NCBI RefSeq assembly: GCF_018449575.1
Contig: NZ_JAAVUT010000011.1
Coordinates: 1 to 64,000, forward strand
Direction: 5' to 3'
Length of the DNA: 64,000 bases
Source: Sodalis sp. dw_96
Lineage (GTDB): Bacteria > Pseudomonadota > Gammaproteobacteria > Enterobacterales > Enterobacteriaceae
Shown piece by piece: positions 48,485 to 57,958 of the stretch; positions within the stretch are counted from its first letter, which is position 1, and every line of letters starts with the position of its first letter. Both the position numbers and the translations under genes were made by a program. The notes below the pieces were generated by a model. That model saw only the letters and a list, made by a program, of their open reading frames with translations. It ran no database searches and was not told the DNA's origin.

Positions 48485-49588
48485 ATGAAAGCAATCAATA
48501 CCGCCGCGTTAGCGCCTCTCACGGCCAGCCGGTCATTCCGGTCGCGGGAAAATATACTACTGCTCCTGCTCAAGCTTCGCACTTTCATCGCGCTGTTTTT
48601 GATTTTGGGCTTTTTCACGTTTACCGTGTCCGGTTTCCTGGCGACGGAAAGCATTCTTATCATGTTAAAGCATATTTCCATCAATGCTTTTTTGGCGCTG
48701 GGCATCACCTTTGTCATCATCACCGCCGGCATCGATCTGTCCATCGGCGCCACCCTGGGCCTGTGCGGCATGTTCGCCGGCTACATGATAACCCACGGCA
48801 TTGTGTTGCCGATGTTCGGCATCGCCATTTTCCCCAGCGTCTGGGTCATCGTGCCGGCGGTATTGGTGCTCGGCGGTCTGATCGGCGCCGTTAACGGCTG
48901 GATTATTACCCGTTACAACGTGGCGCCTTTTATCTGCACCCTCGGCACCATGTATATCGTGCGGGGCGCGGCCATGCTGCTGTCCAACGGCGAAACCTTC
49001 CCCGGTCTGGACGGCAATCCCCGGCTGGGCAACACCGGCTTCGACCTGATCGGCGCCGGTTCGCTGCTGGGGGTCCCTTACTGTATCTGGCTGATGTTTA
49101 TCCTGGCGCTGATTATTGCCTACGTTGCGCGCCGCCTGCCGTTTGGCCGCCATGTTTATGCCATCGGCGATAACGAACGGGCGGCGGAGCTGTCCGGTAT
49201 CAAGGTGAAGCAGGTCAAAGTCTGGGTCTATACCATTTCCGGCCTGTGCGCGGCGGTGGCGGGCATCGTGGTGACCTCGCAGTTGGTGGCCAGCCATCCG
49301 GCCACCGGCACGTCATTTGAGATGAACGCCATCGCGGCGGTGGTATTGGGGGGAACGTCGCTGGCCGGCGGACGGGGGACCATTGTCGGTACGCTTATCG
49401 GCGCCTTTGTGATCGGCATCCTGGCGGACGGACTGGTGATGATGGGGGTCAGTGAATTCTGGCAAATGGTTATCAAAGGCATGGTGATTATCGTGGCGGT
49501 CATCATCGATCAAATGCAAAACCGGATGCAGCACAAGGCGGCTATTGTTTCGCAAAAGATCGTGAAAGAAGAGGCCGTCACCGAGTAA
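48485..49588 (+). CDS. Sugar ABC transporter permease, RbsC type (island 2)
   Basis: A 367-residue permease with about ten membrane segments and the family motifs ITAGIDLSIGATLGL, GAVNGWIITRYNVAPFICTLG and AAVVLGGTSLAGGRG. The ATG at 48485 has AGGG upstream, and it starts one base after the ATPase stop codon. A 200-bp gap then separates it from the catabolic genes, which have their own operator-like palindrome. Confidence 0.93.
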   Translation: MKAINTAALAPLTASRSFRSRENILLLLLKLRTFIALFLILGFFTFTVSGFLATESILIMLKHISINAFLALGITFVIITAGIDLSIGATLGLCGMFAGYMITHGIVLPMFGIAIFPSVWVIVPAVLVLGGLIGAVNGWIITRYNVAPFICTLGTMYIVRGAAMLLSNGETFPGLDGNPRLGNTGFDLIGAGSLLGVPYCIWLMFILALIIAYVARRLPFGRHVYAIGDNERAAELSGIKVKQVKVWVYTISGLCAAVAGIVVTSQLVASHPATGTSFEMNAIAAVVLGGTSLAGGRGTIVGTLIGAFVIGILADGLVMMGVSEFWQMVIKGMVIIVAVIIDQMQNRMQHKAAIVSQKIVKEEAVTE

Positions 49589-49789
49589 TGCTGTTTTCGC
49601 GCCGTAACGTTCGTGACAATGCGGGGGCGAGAGATAGGGTGCAATAAAAGGACAGCGAGGGGAGGGGGATTGACCCGAATGGACGTGGCCGGCGGTATTT
49701 TTTTACGCCCTGATTGAATAAATATTCTTATATGGATAAAAATTCATTCGTGATAATGGCGTGTAATAAATTGAAAATTAAGAGGTAAT

Positions 49790-50623
49790 ATGATGAATCC
49801 TTATTCATTGTCCATTGATGAACTGGTGACCAAGGCCCGGCAGATACGCCGCCGCATTGTGCAACTGAATGCCGGCAGTCCGGCGGGGGGCCATACCGGC
49901 GCCGATCTCTCCGAGGTGGAAATCCTCACCGCGCTCTATTTCCGTTTGCTGAACTGCGCGCCGGACCGGCTTGATGATTCGCAGCGGGATATCTATATCC
50001 AGTCGAAAGGCCACGGCGTCGGCGGCTATTACTGCACGCTTGCGGAGGCGGGCTATTTCCCCACCGACTGGCTGCCTACTTACCAGCACGCCAATTCCCA
50101 TCTGCCGGGCCATCCGGTACGTCATAAAACCCCCGGCATCGAACTCAATACCGGCGCGCTGGGACACGGACTGCCGGTGGCGGTGGGGATTGCGCTGGCG
50201 GCAAAACGGGATAACAGCCCGCGCCGGGTTTTTGCGCTCACCGGCGACGGCGAGCTGGCGGAGGGCAGCAATTGGGAAGCCGCGCTGGTGTCCGCCCATT
50301 TCGGCCTCGACAATCTGGTGATCATTAACGATAAAAACAAGCTGCAGCTGGCGGGTTCCACCCGCTCCATCATGAATACCGATCCCCTGGGGGATAAATG
50401 GCGGGCGTTCGGTCTGAATGTCACCGAGTGCGCCGGCAACGATATGCGGTCGGTGGTGGAAACGCTGGAAAACCTGCCGGCCAACGGCAAGCCGAACGTG
50501 GTGATCGCCAACACCGAAAAGGGTGCCGGCATCTCCTTTACCCAGGGGCGGCCCGAGTGGCACCACCGTGTGTTTAAAGGCGATGAAATCACCTTGGCCT
50601 TGGAGGAACTCAAAGATGAGTAA
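49790..50623 (+). CDS. Transketolase, N-terminal subunit (island 2)
   Basis: A 277-residue protein that corresponds to the thiamine-pyrophosphate-binding half of transketolase. The cofactor motif GDGELAEGSNWEA...NLVIINDKNK is complete, and the active-site His segment is present (NTGALGHGLPVAVG). The second half is a separate gene overlapping by 8 bp. Such split enzymes include the AptA/AptB apulose-4-phosphate transketolase. A dedicated sugar-phosphate role is likely because a housekeeping transketolase is expected elsewhere. Confidence 0.9.
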   Translation: MMNPYSLSIDELVTKARQIRRRIVQLNAGSPAGGHTGADLSEVEILTALYFRLLNCAPDRLDDSQRDIYIQSKGHGVGGYYCTLAEAGYFPTDWLPTYQHANSHLPGHPVRHKTPGIELNTGALGHGLPVAVGIALAAKRDNSPRRVFALTGDGELAEGSNWEAALVSAHFGLDNLVIINDKNKLQLAGSTRSIMNTDPLGDKWRAFGLNVTECAGNDMRSVVETLENLPANGKPNVVIANTEKGAGISFTQGRPEWHHRVFKGDEITLALEELKDE

Positions 50624-51560
50624 AACAGAACATTTAGCCAGCGTCATGGTTGAGCAGTTGATCAAAGCGGTGGATAGCGGCCTGGACGTGGTGCCGGTAT
50701 GTGCTGATTCCACGTCTACCGCCAAAATCGGCCCCTTTATTGCCCGTTTTCCTCAGCGTCTGGTGAATGTGGGGATCGCGGAACAGGCCATGGTGGGCAT
50801 GGCGGTGGGCCTGTCCATCGGCGGTAAAATCGCCGTCACCTGCAATGCGGCGCCGTTTCTAATCTCCCGCGCCAATGAGCAGGTAAAGATTGACGTCTGT
50901 TACAACAATTGCAATGTGAAACTGTTCGGCCTGAACGCCGGCGCCAGCTACGGTCCGCTGGCCAGTACTCATCACAGCATTGACGATATCGCCATCATGC
51001 GGGGTTTCGGCAATATCCAGATTTTTGCCCCCTCGTCGCCGGAGGAGTGCCGCCAGATAGTCGATTATGCCTTGTCGTATGTCGGGCCGGTGTATATCCG
51101 CCTGGACGGCCAGCCCTTGCCCGCCCTGCATGACGAGACCTACCGGTTCAAACCCGGGCAAATCGATGCGCTGCGCCGCGGCGAAGACGTGGCGCTGGTG
51201 GCCATGGGCTCGACGGTGCATGAAGCGGTGGATGCCGCCCGGCTCCTGGAGGAACAGGGCGTTTCTGCCGCGGTCATCAACGTATCCTCCATTCGTCCGT
51301 GCGATACTCGCCAGTTACTCTCCCTGTTAACAGAGAGCAAACATGTGATTAGCATCGAAGAACATAATATTAACGGCGGCGTGGGCAGTCTGGTGGCGGA
51401 AGTGTTGGCGGAAGCGGGCTGCGCCATCCCCCTGGTGCGTCTGGGCATCGGGAACGGCGAGTACGCCATTGCGGCGGATCGGGCCGCCACCCGCGCCCAT
51501 CATGGTTTCGATGCCCAGGGCGTGGTTAACGCCGCCCTGCGCGTTTGCCGGGGGAACTGA
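50616..51560 (+). CDS. Transketolase, C-terminal subunit (island 2)
   Basis: A 314-residue protein with the pyrimidine-binding (TPP-Pyr) domain, including the catalytic Glu in VGIAEQAMVGMAVG, and the C-terminal domain (ISIEEHNINGGVGSLVAEVL). The ATG at 50616 has TGGAGG 8 bp upstream. It pairs with the preceding gene to make one active enzyme. Confidence 0.9.
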   Translation: MSKTEHLASVMVEQLIKAVDSGLDVVPVCADSTSTAKIGPFIARFPQRLVNVGIAEQAMVGMAVGLSIGGKIAVTCNAAPFLISRANEQVKIDVCYNNCNVKLFGLNAGASYGPLASTHHSIDDIAIMRGFGNIQIFAPSSPEECRQIVDYALSYVGPVYIRLDGQPLPALHDETYRFKPGQIDALRRGEDVALVAMGSTVHEAVDAARLLEEQGVSAAVINVSSIRPCDTRQLLSLLTESKHVISIEEHNINGGVGSLVAEVLAEAGCAIPLVRLGIGNGEYAIAADRAATRAHHGFDAQGVVNAALRVCRGN

Positions 51561-51562
51561 TC

Positions 51563-53062
51563 ATGGCCGTGCCGATTATTCTGGCCATTGACGAGGGCAC
51601 CACCAACGCCAAGGCCATCGCCGTCGATAGGGATGGCCGGATTGTGGCGAAAGCGGCGGTACCCCTGACCCTGGAGCATCCGCGGCCCGGCTGGGCGGAG
51701 CAGGATCCCCGGGCGGTCTGGCAAGGGGTATGCCAAGCCATTGTCGGCTGCCTGTCCGCGTTGGAAAACGTTCAGGTGGCGGCGGTGGCCGTCAGCAATC
51801 AGCGGGAGTCGGTGCTGGTATGGGAGCGAGACGGCGGAAGGACGCTGACGCCTATTGTCAGCTGGCAATGCCGCCGGTCCGAGGAGTTTTGCCGGCAGCT
51901 CCATGAGGACGGCCGGGGAGATCTGATTTACCACCTCACGGGCTTGCCCATCGATCCGTTATTCCCCGCCGCGAAAATCCGCGGGTTGCTGGCGGCCCTG
52001 CCGGACGGTTTTGCCCGCGCCGAGCGGGGAGAGCTGTGCGTCGGTACGCTGGATTGCTGGCTGAACTGGCAGCTTACCGGCGGCCGGACCTTTGTCACCG
52101 ATTACGCCAATGCCGCCCGTACCCAATTATTCAATATCCGCGAAGGCCGCTGGGACAATGAGCTGCTTCAGCTGTTTTCGGTGCCCGCCGCCTGTCTGCC
52201 GTCGGTGCGGCCCTCGGCGGCGGTGCAGGGTTATACCCTGGCCGGCCGGGTGCCGGGACTGGCGGGAGAGATTCCGGTGGCGTCGCTTATCGGCGATTCC
52301 CACGCGGCGCTGTACGGCCAGGGCGGCAATCAGGCCGGCGCGGTGAAAGCCACCTACGGCACCGGCTCATCCCTGATGATGGCGCTGGAGGAGATCGGCG
52401 CGCCGGCGACGGGACTCAGCACCACCGTGGCCTGGCATGACGGCCGGCTGTGTTATGCCCTGGAAGGCAATATTACCCATACCGGTTCTGGACTGGCCTG
52501 GGTGGCGCGTCTGCTGGGCATCCCCTCCCTGACGGAGCTGTCCGCCTTGGCGCTAAGCCAGAGCGGCAACCAGGGGGTCTATTTTGTACCGGCGTTATCC
52601 GGACTGGGGGCTCCTTACTGGGACAGCCGGGCACGGGGGTTGATTTGCGGGCTGACCGACGCCGCGACGCCGGCGGTGCTGGCCCGCGCCGGACTTGAGT
52701 CCATCGCCTACCAGATTGCCGACGTGTTTTTTTCCATGGAGCGGGCCGCGCAACGAACGCTGCCCGCACTGTGGGTGGACGGCGGCGCCACGCAAAATGC
52801 CTGGCTGATGCAATTCCAGGCCGATCTGTTGCAGCGGCGGCTGATCCGTAATCTCAACGCCGAAGTGTCGGCCCTTGGCGCCGCCTATCTGGCGGGCAAA
52901 ACCCTGGGCTGGTGGACCAATGAGGATATCGCGGCCTTGCCCAGGGACGTGGAGTATATCGAACCCCGGGCCGAGACCGCGGCGATGCAAGACAACTATA
53001 AAAATTGGCAAACGGCCGTAGCACGGGCCCGTTATCACATTGAACAACCCTACCGGGAGTGA
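51563..53062 (+). CDS. FGGY-family carbohydrate kinase (island 2)
   Basis: A 499-residue kinase of the glycerol kinase/xylulokinase family. The phosphate-binding loop DEGTTNAKAIAVD is at the N-terminus and the FGGY signature regions TYGTGSSLMM, VYFVPALSGLGAPYWDSRARG and WVDGGATQNAWLMQFQADLL follow. It begins 2 bp after the transketolase subunit gene. In this setting it would phosphorylate a ketose (for example apulose) made by the downstream isomerase. Confidence 0.92.
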   Translation: MAVPIILAIDEGTTNAKAIAVDRDGRIVAKAAVPLTLEHPRPGWAEQDPRAVWQGVCQAIVGCLSALENVQVAAVAVSNQRESVLVWERDGGRTLTPIVSWQCRRSEEFCRQLHEDGRGDLIYHLTGLPIDPLFPAAKIRGLLAALPDGFARAERGELCVGTLDCWLNWQLTGGRTFVTDYANAARTQLFNIREGRWDNELLQLFSVPAACLPSVRPSAAVQGYTLAGRVPGLAGEIPVASLIGDSHAALYGQGGNQAGAVKATYGTGSSLMMALEEIGAPATGLSTTVAWHDGRLCYALEGNITHTGSGLAWVARLLGIPSLTELSALALSQSGNQGVYFVPALSGLGAPYWDSRARGLICGLTDAATPAVLARAGLESIAYQIADVFFSMERAAQRTLPALWVDGGATQNAWLMQFQADLLQRRLIRNLNAEVSALGAAYLAGKTLGWWTNEDIAALPRDVEYIEPRAETAAMQDNYKNWQTAVARARYHIEQPYRE

Positions 53063-53066
53063 TGTA

Positions 53067-54494
53067 ATGTCGAGAAAAATTCTGCAACAATTAACCTTTG
53101 GAGTGATCGTCGGCAACCGGGGTTTTTTCCCCAGCTATCTGGTCACCGAGGCGCGGCGCGATGCGGCGCGGGTGTTTGAGAAACTGGGCATCAAGACGGT
53201 TATCCTGGACGAGAGCCAAAGCAAGCTGGGCGGAGTGGAAACCTGGCAGGACGCCAAGGCCTGCGCCGAACTGTTTCATCGCCACCGCGACGAGATTAAC
53301 GGCGTGGTGATACTGCTGCCCAATTTCGGCGATGAAAAAGCGGTGGCGGATGCGGTTCGTTTGTCCGGCTTAACCGTGCCGGTACTGGTGCAGGCGGAGC
53401 AGGACAGCCTGGATAAAATGGGGTTGGCAACCCGGCGCGACAGCTTTTGCGGCAAAATTTCCCTGTGTAATAATCTGCGCCAGTGCGGTATTCCCTTTAC
53501 CCTTACCAGCCGTCATGTTTGCACCGTGGCCGGAGAGGACTTCGCCGGGGATTTGCGGCGGTTCACCCAGCTTTGCCGGCTGGTGCATGCCATGAAAGGC
53601 GTGCGTATCGGCGCCATCGGCGCCCGTCCCGCCGCCTTTAATACCGTGCGTTACAGCGAAAAGCTGCTGGAGCGTATGGGCGTGTCGGTGGAAACCCTGG
53701 ACCTGTCGGAAATTTTCACCCGGGTCGGCCGGTTGAGCGACAATGATTTGCGGGTGGATGAGAAGCTGGCGCTGCTCAAGGATAACGCCGATACGGGCGC
53801 TATCCCGGCCCAAAAGCTGCATACCATGGCGAAATTGTTTGTGGTTATCAGCGAATGGGTGCTGGCCAATGATATCGATACTACCGCCATCCAGTGCTGG
53901 ACCTCGCTGCAGGAAAACCTGGGTATTAACGTGTGTTCCATCATGAGCATCATGTCCGGGCAGCTGATGCCCAGCGCCTGTGAGGTGGATGTGATGGGGG
54001 CGCTGTCCATGTACGCGCTGGCCAGCTGTTCACTGTCGCCGGCGTCCATTGCCGACTGGAATAATAATTTCGGCGATGAGCAGGATAAATGCGTGTTGTT
54101 CCACTGCGGTAATTTCCCGGCGGAAAGTCTGGAAAATCCGGTGATGGGCACGGCGGATATCATCGGAACGACGGTGGGGTGCGAAAACACCTGCGGGGCG
54201 GTGCATGGCCGGATGAAGGCCGGTCCGCTGACCTATTTCCGGCTGTCGTCGGATGATTTTACCGGCAAGGTGCGGGCCTATGTGGGGGAGGGTACGGTGG
54301 TGGACGATCCATTGGATACCGTGGGCTGTCGCGCGGTGGTGCAAATTCCCGCCATGGAGCCGCTGCTGCGGTATATTTGCGAGCAGGGCTTCGAGCATCA
54401 TGTGGCCATGAACCACTCCGCCACCGCCGAGGTGCTGCACGAGGCGTTTACCAAATATCTGGGGGTTGAGTGTTACTGGCATGCCAAGGCGTAA
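53067..54494 (+). CDS. L-fucose/L-arabinose isomerase family protein (island 2)
   Basis: A 475-residue aldose-ketose isomerase-like protein. Glu306 (ACEVDVMG) and Asp330 (SIADWNNNFGDE) have the same 24-residue spacing as the metal ligands Glu337 and Asp361 of E. coli FucI, and His450 (AMNHSA) is a plausible third ligand. The N-terminal domain is shorter than in FucI (591). It starts 4 bp after the kinase and has GGGAG upstream. It probably converts the imported aldose to the ketose used by the kinase. Confidence 0.87.
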   Translation: MSRKILQQLTFGVIVGNRGFFPSYLVTEARRDAARVFEKLGIKTVILDESQSKLGGVETWQDAKACAELFHRHRDEINGVVILLPNFGDEKAVADAVRLSGLTVPVLVQAEQDSLDKMGLATRRDSFCGKISLCNNLRQCGIPFTLTSRHVCTVAGEDFAGDLRRFTQLCRLVHAMKGVRIGAIGARPAAFNTVRYSEKLLERMGVSVETLDLSEIFTRVGRLSDNDLRVDEKLALLKDNADTGAIPAQKLHTMAKLFVVISEWVLANDIDTTAIQCWTSLQENLGINVCSIMSIMSGQLMPSACEVDVMGALSMYALASCSLSPASIADWNNNFGDEQDKCVLFHCGNFPAESLENPVMGTADIIGTTVGCENTCGAVHGRMKAGPLTYFRLSSDDFTGKVRAYVGEGTVVDDPLDTVGCRAVVQIPAMEPLLRYICEQGFEHHVAMNHSATAEVLHEAFTKYLGVECYWHAKA

Positions 54495-54504
54495 TGCACG
54501 ATCG

Positions 54505-54975
54505 GTGGGCACGGTCTCCCTTTAACAGGCTCGCTGCGCGATCGATGATGGCAGGCTTAACGTGCAGGAGCTCTGGCAAACGGACGCGGAGTTTATGAGG
54601 CGGGGCAGGATGATAGAAGAGTAAACCGTCCGCGCCAGGACGGCGCGGATCGAGCCCCCAGGGACGGGTTTACGGCGCGTCTACGATCTAGCATCTTGTC
54701 CCGACCGGGCACGGTCTCCCTTTGACACGCTTGCTGCACGATCGATGATCGCGGGCGTGCCATGAGGTGCTCTGGCGGGCGGAAAACCCACGCCCGCTTC
54801 GACCTCATTGGCGCGCTCTCCCTTTAACACGTTCGCTGCACGATCGATGATCGCGGGCCTACCGCGCTGTGGGGCGCTCGGGCGGGCGGTAAAACCACGC
54901 CCGCTTCGACCCCTTCAGCACGGTCTCCCTTTAACACGCTTGTTGCACGATCGGTGATCGTGGCCTAACGCTGTG
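54505..54975 (-). repeat. Mosaic of family A repeats (reverse) interrupted by a family B copy
   Basis: A family A unit begins at GGTCTCCCTTTAACAGG (54514) and is broken by family B at 54590-54712. Three further family A starts follow at 54714, 54826 and 54923 (GGTCTCCCTTTGACACG and variants), with cores such as GGCGGGCGGTAAAACCACGCC. They fill the whole gap between the isomerase and sorC-type genes, which point toward each other. Confidence 0.85.
54590..54712 (-). repeat. Dispersed repeat, family B (copy 2, inverted)
   Basis: Reverse complement of the 7094-7206 copy: AGAGTAAACCGTCCGCGCC, GGCGCGGATCGAGCCCCCAG and GATCTAGCATCTTGTCCCGA. Similarity ends sharply at CCGACCGGGC, where family A sequence resumes, so it looks like an insertion into a family A array. 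Confidence 0.75.
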
Positions 54976-54979
54976 GGGG

Positions 54980-55924
54980 CTAGATCAGCTTTTCCCCCAC
55001 CAGCCGGTCGGTGATCAGCACATCGATATAGCGGCCTTCCAGGGCGCCCTTGATGGCCGCGACTTTTTCATGCCCGCCCGCCAGGGCCACTACCCGTTCG
55101 CATTGACGTACCTGGGGCAGCGGCATGCCGATGACCGGGTCTTCTTCGTCCGCCAGCACCGCTTCGCCTTTGCTGTTGAAATAATGCAGGCAGATGTCCC
55201 CCACGGCGCCGCGCTGCGCCAGCAGCCGGAGCATTTTTTCGTGGTAATAATTGCCGGAATTCATCAGCAGCTGAGAGGGCTCCAGCGCGCCGATACCCAC
55301 CAGGGCGACGTCCACTTCGCTGAATTTCGCCACCACATCGGCCACCTCGCTGCTGTTGATCAGCCGCAGCCTGTCCTCAACCGAACGTTCAATACTTTGC
55401 GCCGGCAGCAGATAGGCCGGACAGTTAAGCTGATCCGCCAGCAGCTGGGTCAGCAGGGTGGCCTGGACATTGCCGTTGGGGCCCACGCCGCCAAGCAGCT
55501 GGATAACGCCGCTGGCCTTGACCGCCAATGGGTGCAGATTGTCCACCATCTCCCGCAGGGTGCTGCTCCAGGAGGAGATCCCCACCAGATCGTTCGGGCG
55601 GATGCTGGTCTGCATGTAATGGGCGGCGGCGGAGCCGATGGCCTGCTTAATCTGCTGCGGTTCGGCGTCGTCGGGCACATCCACCACAATGGCTTGGTCG
55701 ATGCCGTACCGCCGCTGAATGGCTGACTCCAGCGCCATAAACATATTAGGGGGCTGTACCACGCTGATTTTAACCACCCCTTCTTTAATGCAACGGGTAA
55801 TGGCCCGGGAAACAAAAGATTGTGAAAGATGCAACGCGGCGGCGATATCCGCCTGTTTTTGATTTTCGGTATAATAAAGCGTGGCGATTTTGACCAATAA
55901 TCGCTGTTCGTCTTGCTTCGACAT
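54980..55924 (-). CDS. SorC/DeoR-family transcriptional regulator (island 2)
   Basis: A 314-residue regulator with an N-terminal helix-turn-helix (about residues 20-45: QADIAAALHLSQSFVSRAIT) and a C-terminal sugar-phosphate-binding domain of the SorC family (GVIQLLGGVGPNGNVQATLL, DVALVGIGALEPSQLL). I chose the ATG at 55924 (MSKQDEQRLLVKIATLYY) with GGGGA upstream; two earlier in-frame ATG codons add residues without domain support. It probably controls the convergent island 2 operon in response to a pathway sugar phosphate. Confidence 0.9.
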   Translation of the reverse strand: MSKQDEQRLLVKIATLYYTENQKQADIAAALHLSQSFVSRAITRCIKEGVVKISVVQPPNMFMALESAIQRRYGIDQAIVVDVPDDAEPQQIKQAIGSAAAHYMQTSIRPNDLVGISSWSSTLREMVDNLHPLAVKASGVIQLLGGVGPNGNVQATLLTQLLADQLNCPAYLLPAQSIERSVEDRLRLINSSEVADVVAKFSEVDVALVGIGALEPSQLLMNSGNYYHEKMLRLLAQRGAVGDICLHYFNSKGEAVLADEEDPVIGMPLPQVRQCERVVALAGGHEKVAAIKGALEGRYIDVLITDRLVGEKLI

Positions 55925-56204
55925 GCGGCGTCCCCAGACTCGCCATACGGTGGCATCATTTTTATGCATAACTGAATAAATAACAAGAGAAGAGGGGCGG
56001 TGCTGAGCGGTGGTCATCTGTATCCAGTGCGGGAAAGCGCGGAGATTTTAACCGTCCGGCCCGGATTCAGCCCGGTGGCCAACAGATAATGCAGTTATGT
56101 TGTCTGCGGGATTTCCTTCGTAACGCGGGAAATGCTAATTTATAGGCTCTGGGTACCGGTTTACCGGTGTAATCCATCTCAATAACGCAGTTGCAGGAAA
56201 TCAT

Positions 56205-56516
56205 GTGAAATATGTACTGATATTTTTGCTGGTTCTGGTGATTTTTATTATTTCCGTCACCTTTGGGGCGCATAACGATCAGATTGTCACCTTTAACTAC
56301 TTGCTGGCAGAGGGACAATATCGGGTTTCCACCTTATTGACCTGGATATTTGCGCTGGGTTTTATCCTGGGCTGGGCAATCTGCGGTTTGTTTTATCTGC
56401 GCGTTCGTTTCGCGCTGATGCGGGCGGAACGCCGGGTAAAACGACTTGAACAGCAGCCGGTGCCGGTTAACAGCGCAGTGCCCGCCGCTACCGCGCCCGC
56501 TGTTGGTAAGGAATAA
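56205..56516 (+). CDS. lapA: LapA (YciS) lipopolysaccharide assembly protein A
   Basis: Small inner-membrane protein with two membrane segments (residues 3-22 and about 43-66), 103 residues. With LapB it controls LpxC stability and LPS synthesis. The start is GTG at 56205 (V/M-KYVLIFLLVLVIFIISVT), matching the E. coli N-terminus; CAGGA precedes it. lapB follows after 6 bp. Confidence 0.95.
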   Translation: MKYVLIFLLVLVIFIISVTFGAHNDQIVTFNYLLAEGQYRVSTLLTWIFALGFILGWAICGLFYLRVRFALMRAERRVKRLEQQPVPVNSAVPAATAPAVGKE

Positions 56517-56522
56517 CGCGTT

Positions 56523-57692
56523 ATGTTAGAACTGCTGTTTCTGTTGTTGCCCGTGGCTGCCGCTTACGGTTGGTACATGGGGCGCAGAAGCGCGCAGCAG
56601 GACAAGCAACAGGATGCCAATCGCCTGTCCCGCGAGTATGTGGCCGGGGTGAACTTTTTACTGTCCAATCAACAGGACAAAGCGGTTGACCTGTTCCTCG
56701 ACATGCTCAAGGAAGACAGCAACGCCGTTGAGGCCCATCTTACGCTGGGGAATTTGTTTCGCTCCCGGGGAGAGGTGGATCGGGCCATCCGTATTCACCA
56801 GGCGTTAATGGAAAGTACCGCGCTGAGCTTCGAGCAGCGGCTGTTGGCCACGCAGCAGTTGGGGCGGGACTATATGGCCGCCGGTTTTTACGATCGCGCC
56901 GAGGAAATGTTCGCCCAGCTGGTGGATGAAGACGACTTCCGTACCGGGGCACTGCAGCAATTATTGCAGATTTACCAGGCCACCAGCGATTGGCACAAGG
57001 CCATAGAGACAGCGGAAAAGCTGGTGAAATTGGGCAAGGAGCATCGGCGGATTGATATTGCCCATTTTTATTGCGAGCTGGCGCTACAGGCTATGGGCAG
57101 CGACGATCTGGACAAAGCGATGTCGCTGTTGAAAAAAGGCGCGGCGGCGGATAAGAACTGTTCCCGCGTCTCCATCATGATGGGCCGTATCTTTATGGCG
57201 CGCCAGGATTACCCCGCGGCGGTGGCCGCTTTGCAACGGGTGCTGGATCAGGATAAAGAGATGGTCAGCGAGACGCTGCCTATCCTGCAAAGTTGCTACC
57301 AGCATCTTGAGAAGCCCGAGGCCTGGGCCGAATTTCTCACCCGCTGCGTTGAGATGAACACCGGGGCGGCGGCGGAACTGCTGCTGGCGGATGTTATCGA
57401 ACGGAACGACGGCACGGAAAGCGCCCAGCTTTACATCAATGAGCAGCTGCGCCAGCATCCCACGATGCGGATGTTTCACCGCCTGATGGACTTCCATTTG
57501 AACGAGGCGGAAGACGGACGGGCCAAAGAGAGCCTGCAGGTGCTGCGGGATATGGTGGGAGAACAGATCCGCACCAAGCCCCGCTATCGCTGCAATAAAT
57601 GCGGATTCACCTCCCATAGCCTGTACTGGCATTGCCCCTCCTGTAAATCCTGGGCCTCCATCAAACCCATCCGCGGCCTCGACGAGCAGTAA
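56523..57692 (+). CDS. lapB: LapB (YciM) lipopolysaccharide assembly protein B
   Basis: Membrane-anchored adaptor that presents LpxC to the protease FtsH. The 389 residues (E. coli length) have an N-terminal anchor, tetratricopeptide repeats (about 35-330), and a C-terminal rubredoxin-like metal site Cys357, Cys360, Cys371, Cys374. A GACGAGCAGTAATTCGTGA sequence at its 3' end is imperfectly repeated 48 bp downstream. Confidence 0.97.
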   Translation: MLELLFLLLPVAAAYGWYMGRRSAQQDKQQDANRLSREYVAGVNFLLSNQQDKAVDLFLDMLKEDSNAVEAHLTLGNLFRSRGEVDRAIRIHQALMESTALSFEQRLLATQQLGRDYMAAGFYDRAEEMFAQLVDEDDFRTGALQQLLQIYQATSDWHKAIETAEKLVKLGKEHRRIDIAHFYCELALQAMGSDDLDKAMSLLKKGAAADKNCSRVSIMMGRIFMARQDYPAAVAALQRVLDQDKEMVSETLPILQSCYQHLEKPEAWAEFLTRCVEMNTGAAAELLLADVIERNDGTESAQLYINEQLRQHPTMRMFHRLMDFHLNEAEDGRAKESLQVLRDMVGEQIRTKPRYRCNKCGFTSHSLYWHCPSCKSWASIKPIRGLDEQ

Positions 57693-57958
57693 TTCGTGAT
57701 GGCTGGACAAAAATCCCTTCGTGTCCTTGACGAACAGTAATCCGTGAGGCGGGTATGGGTTACTGCCGTCCGGCGTTTTGAAGATAATGAATAATTATTC
57801 GCATCAAGTGTCACACCTGCCGGCTCTGGGCTTTTCCATTGCCGGCGGGTAAAATACCCTTCATCCATTAAACTGACATTGTGCGTAGGTTGTTTTATCG
57901 GCAGCGAATATTATCTGCCGCGCCGGCACGGCCAGCCTTCCCAACAAAAGGTATTCTC

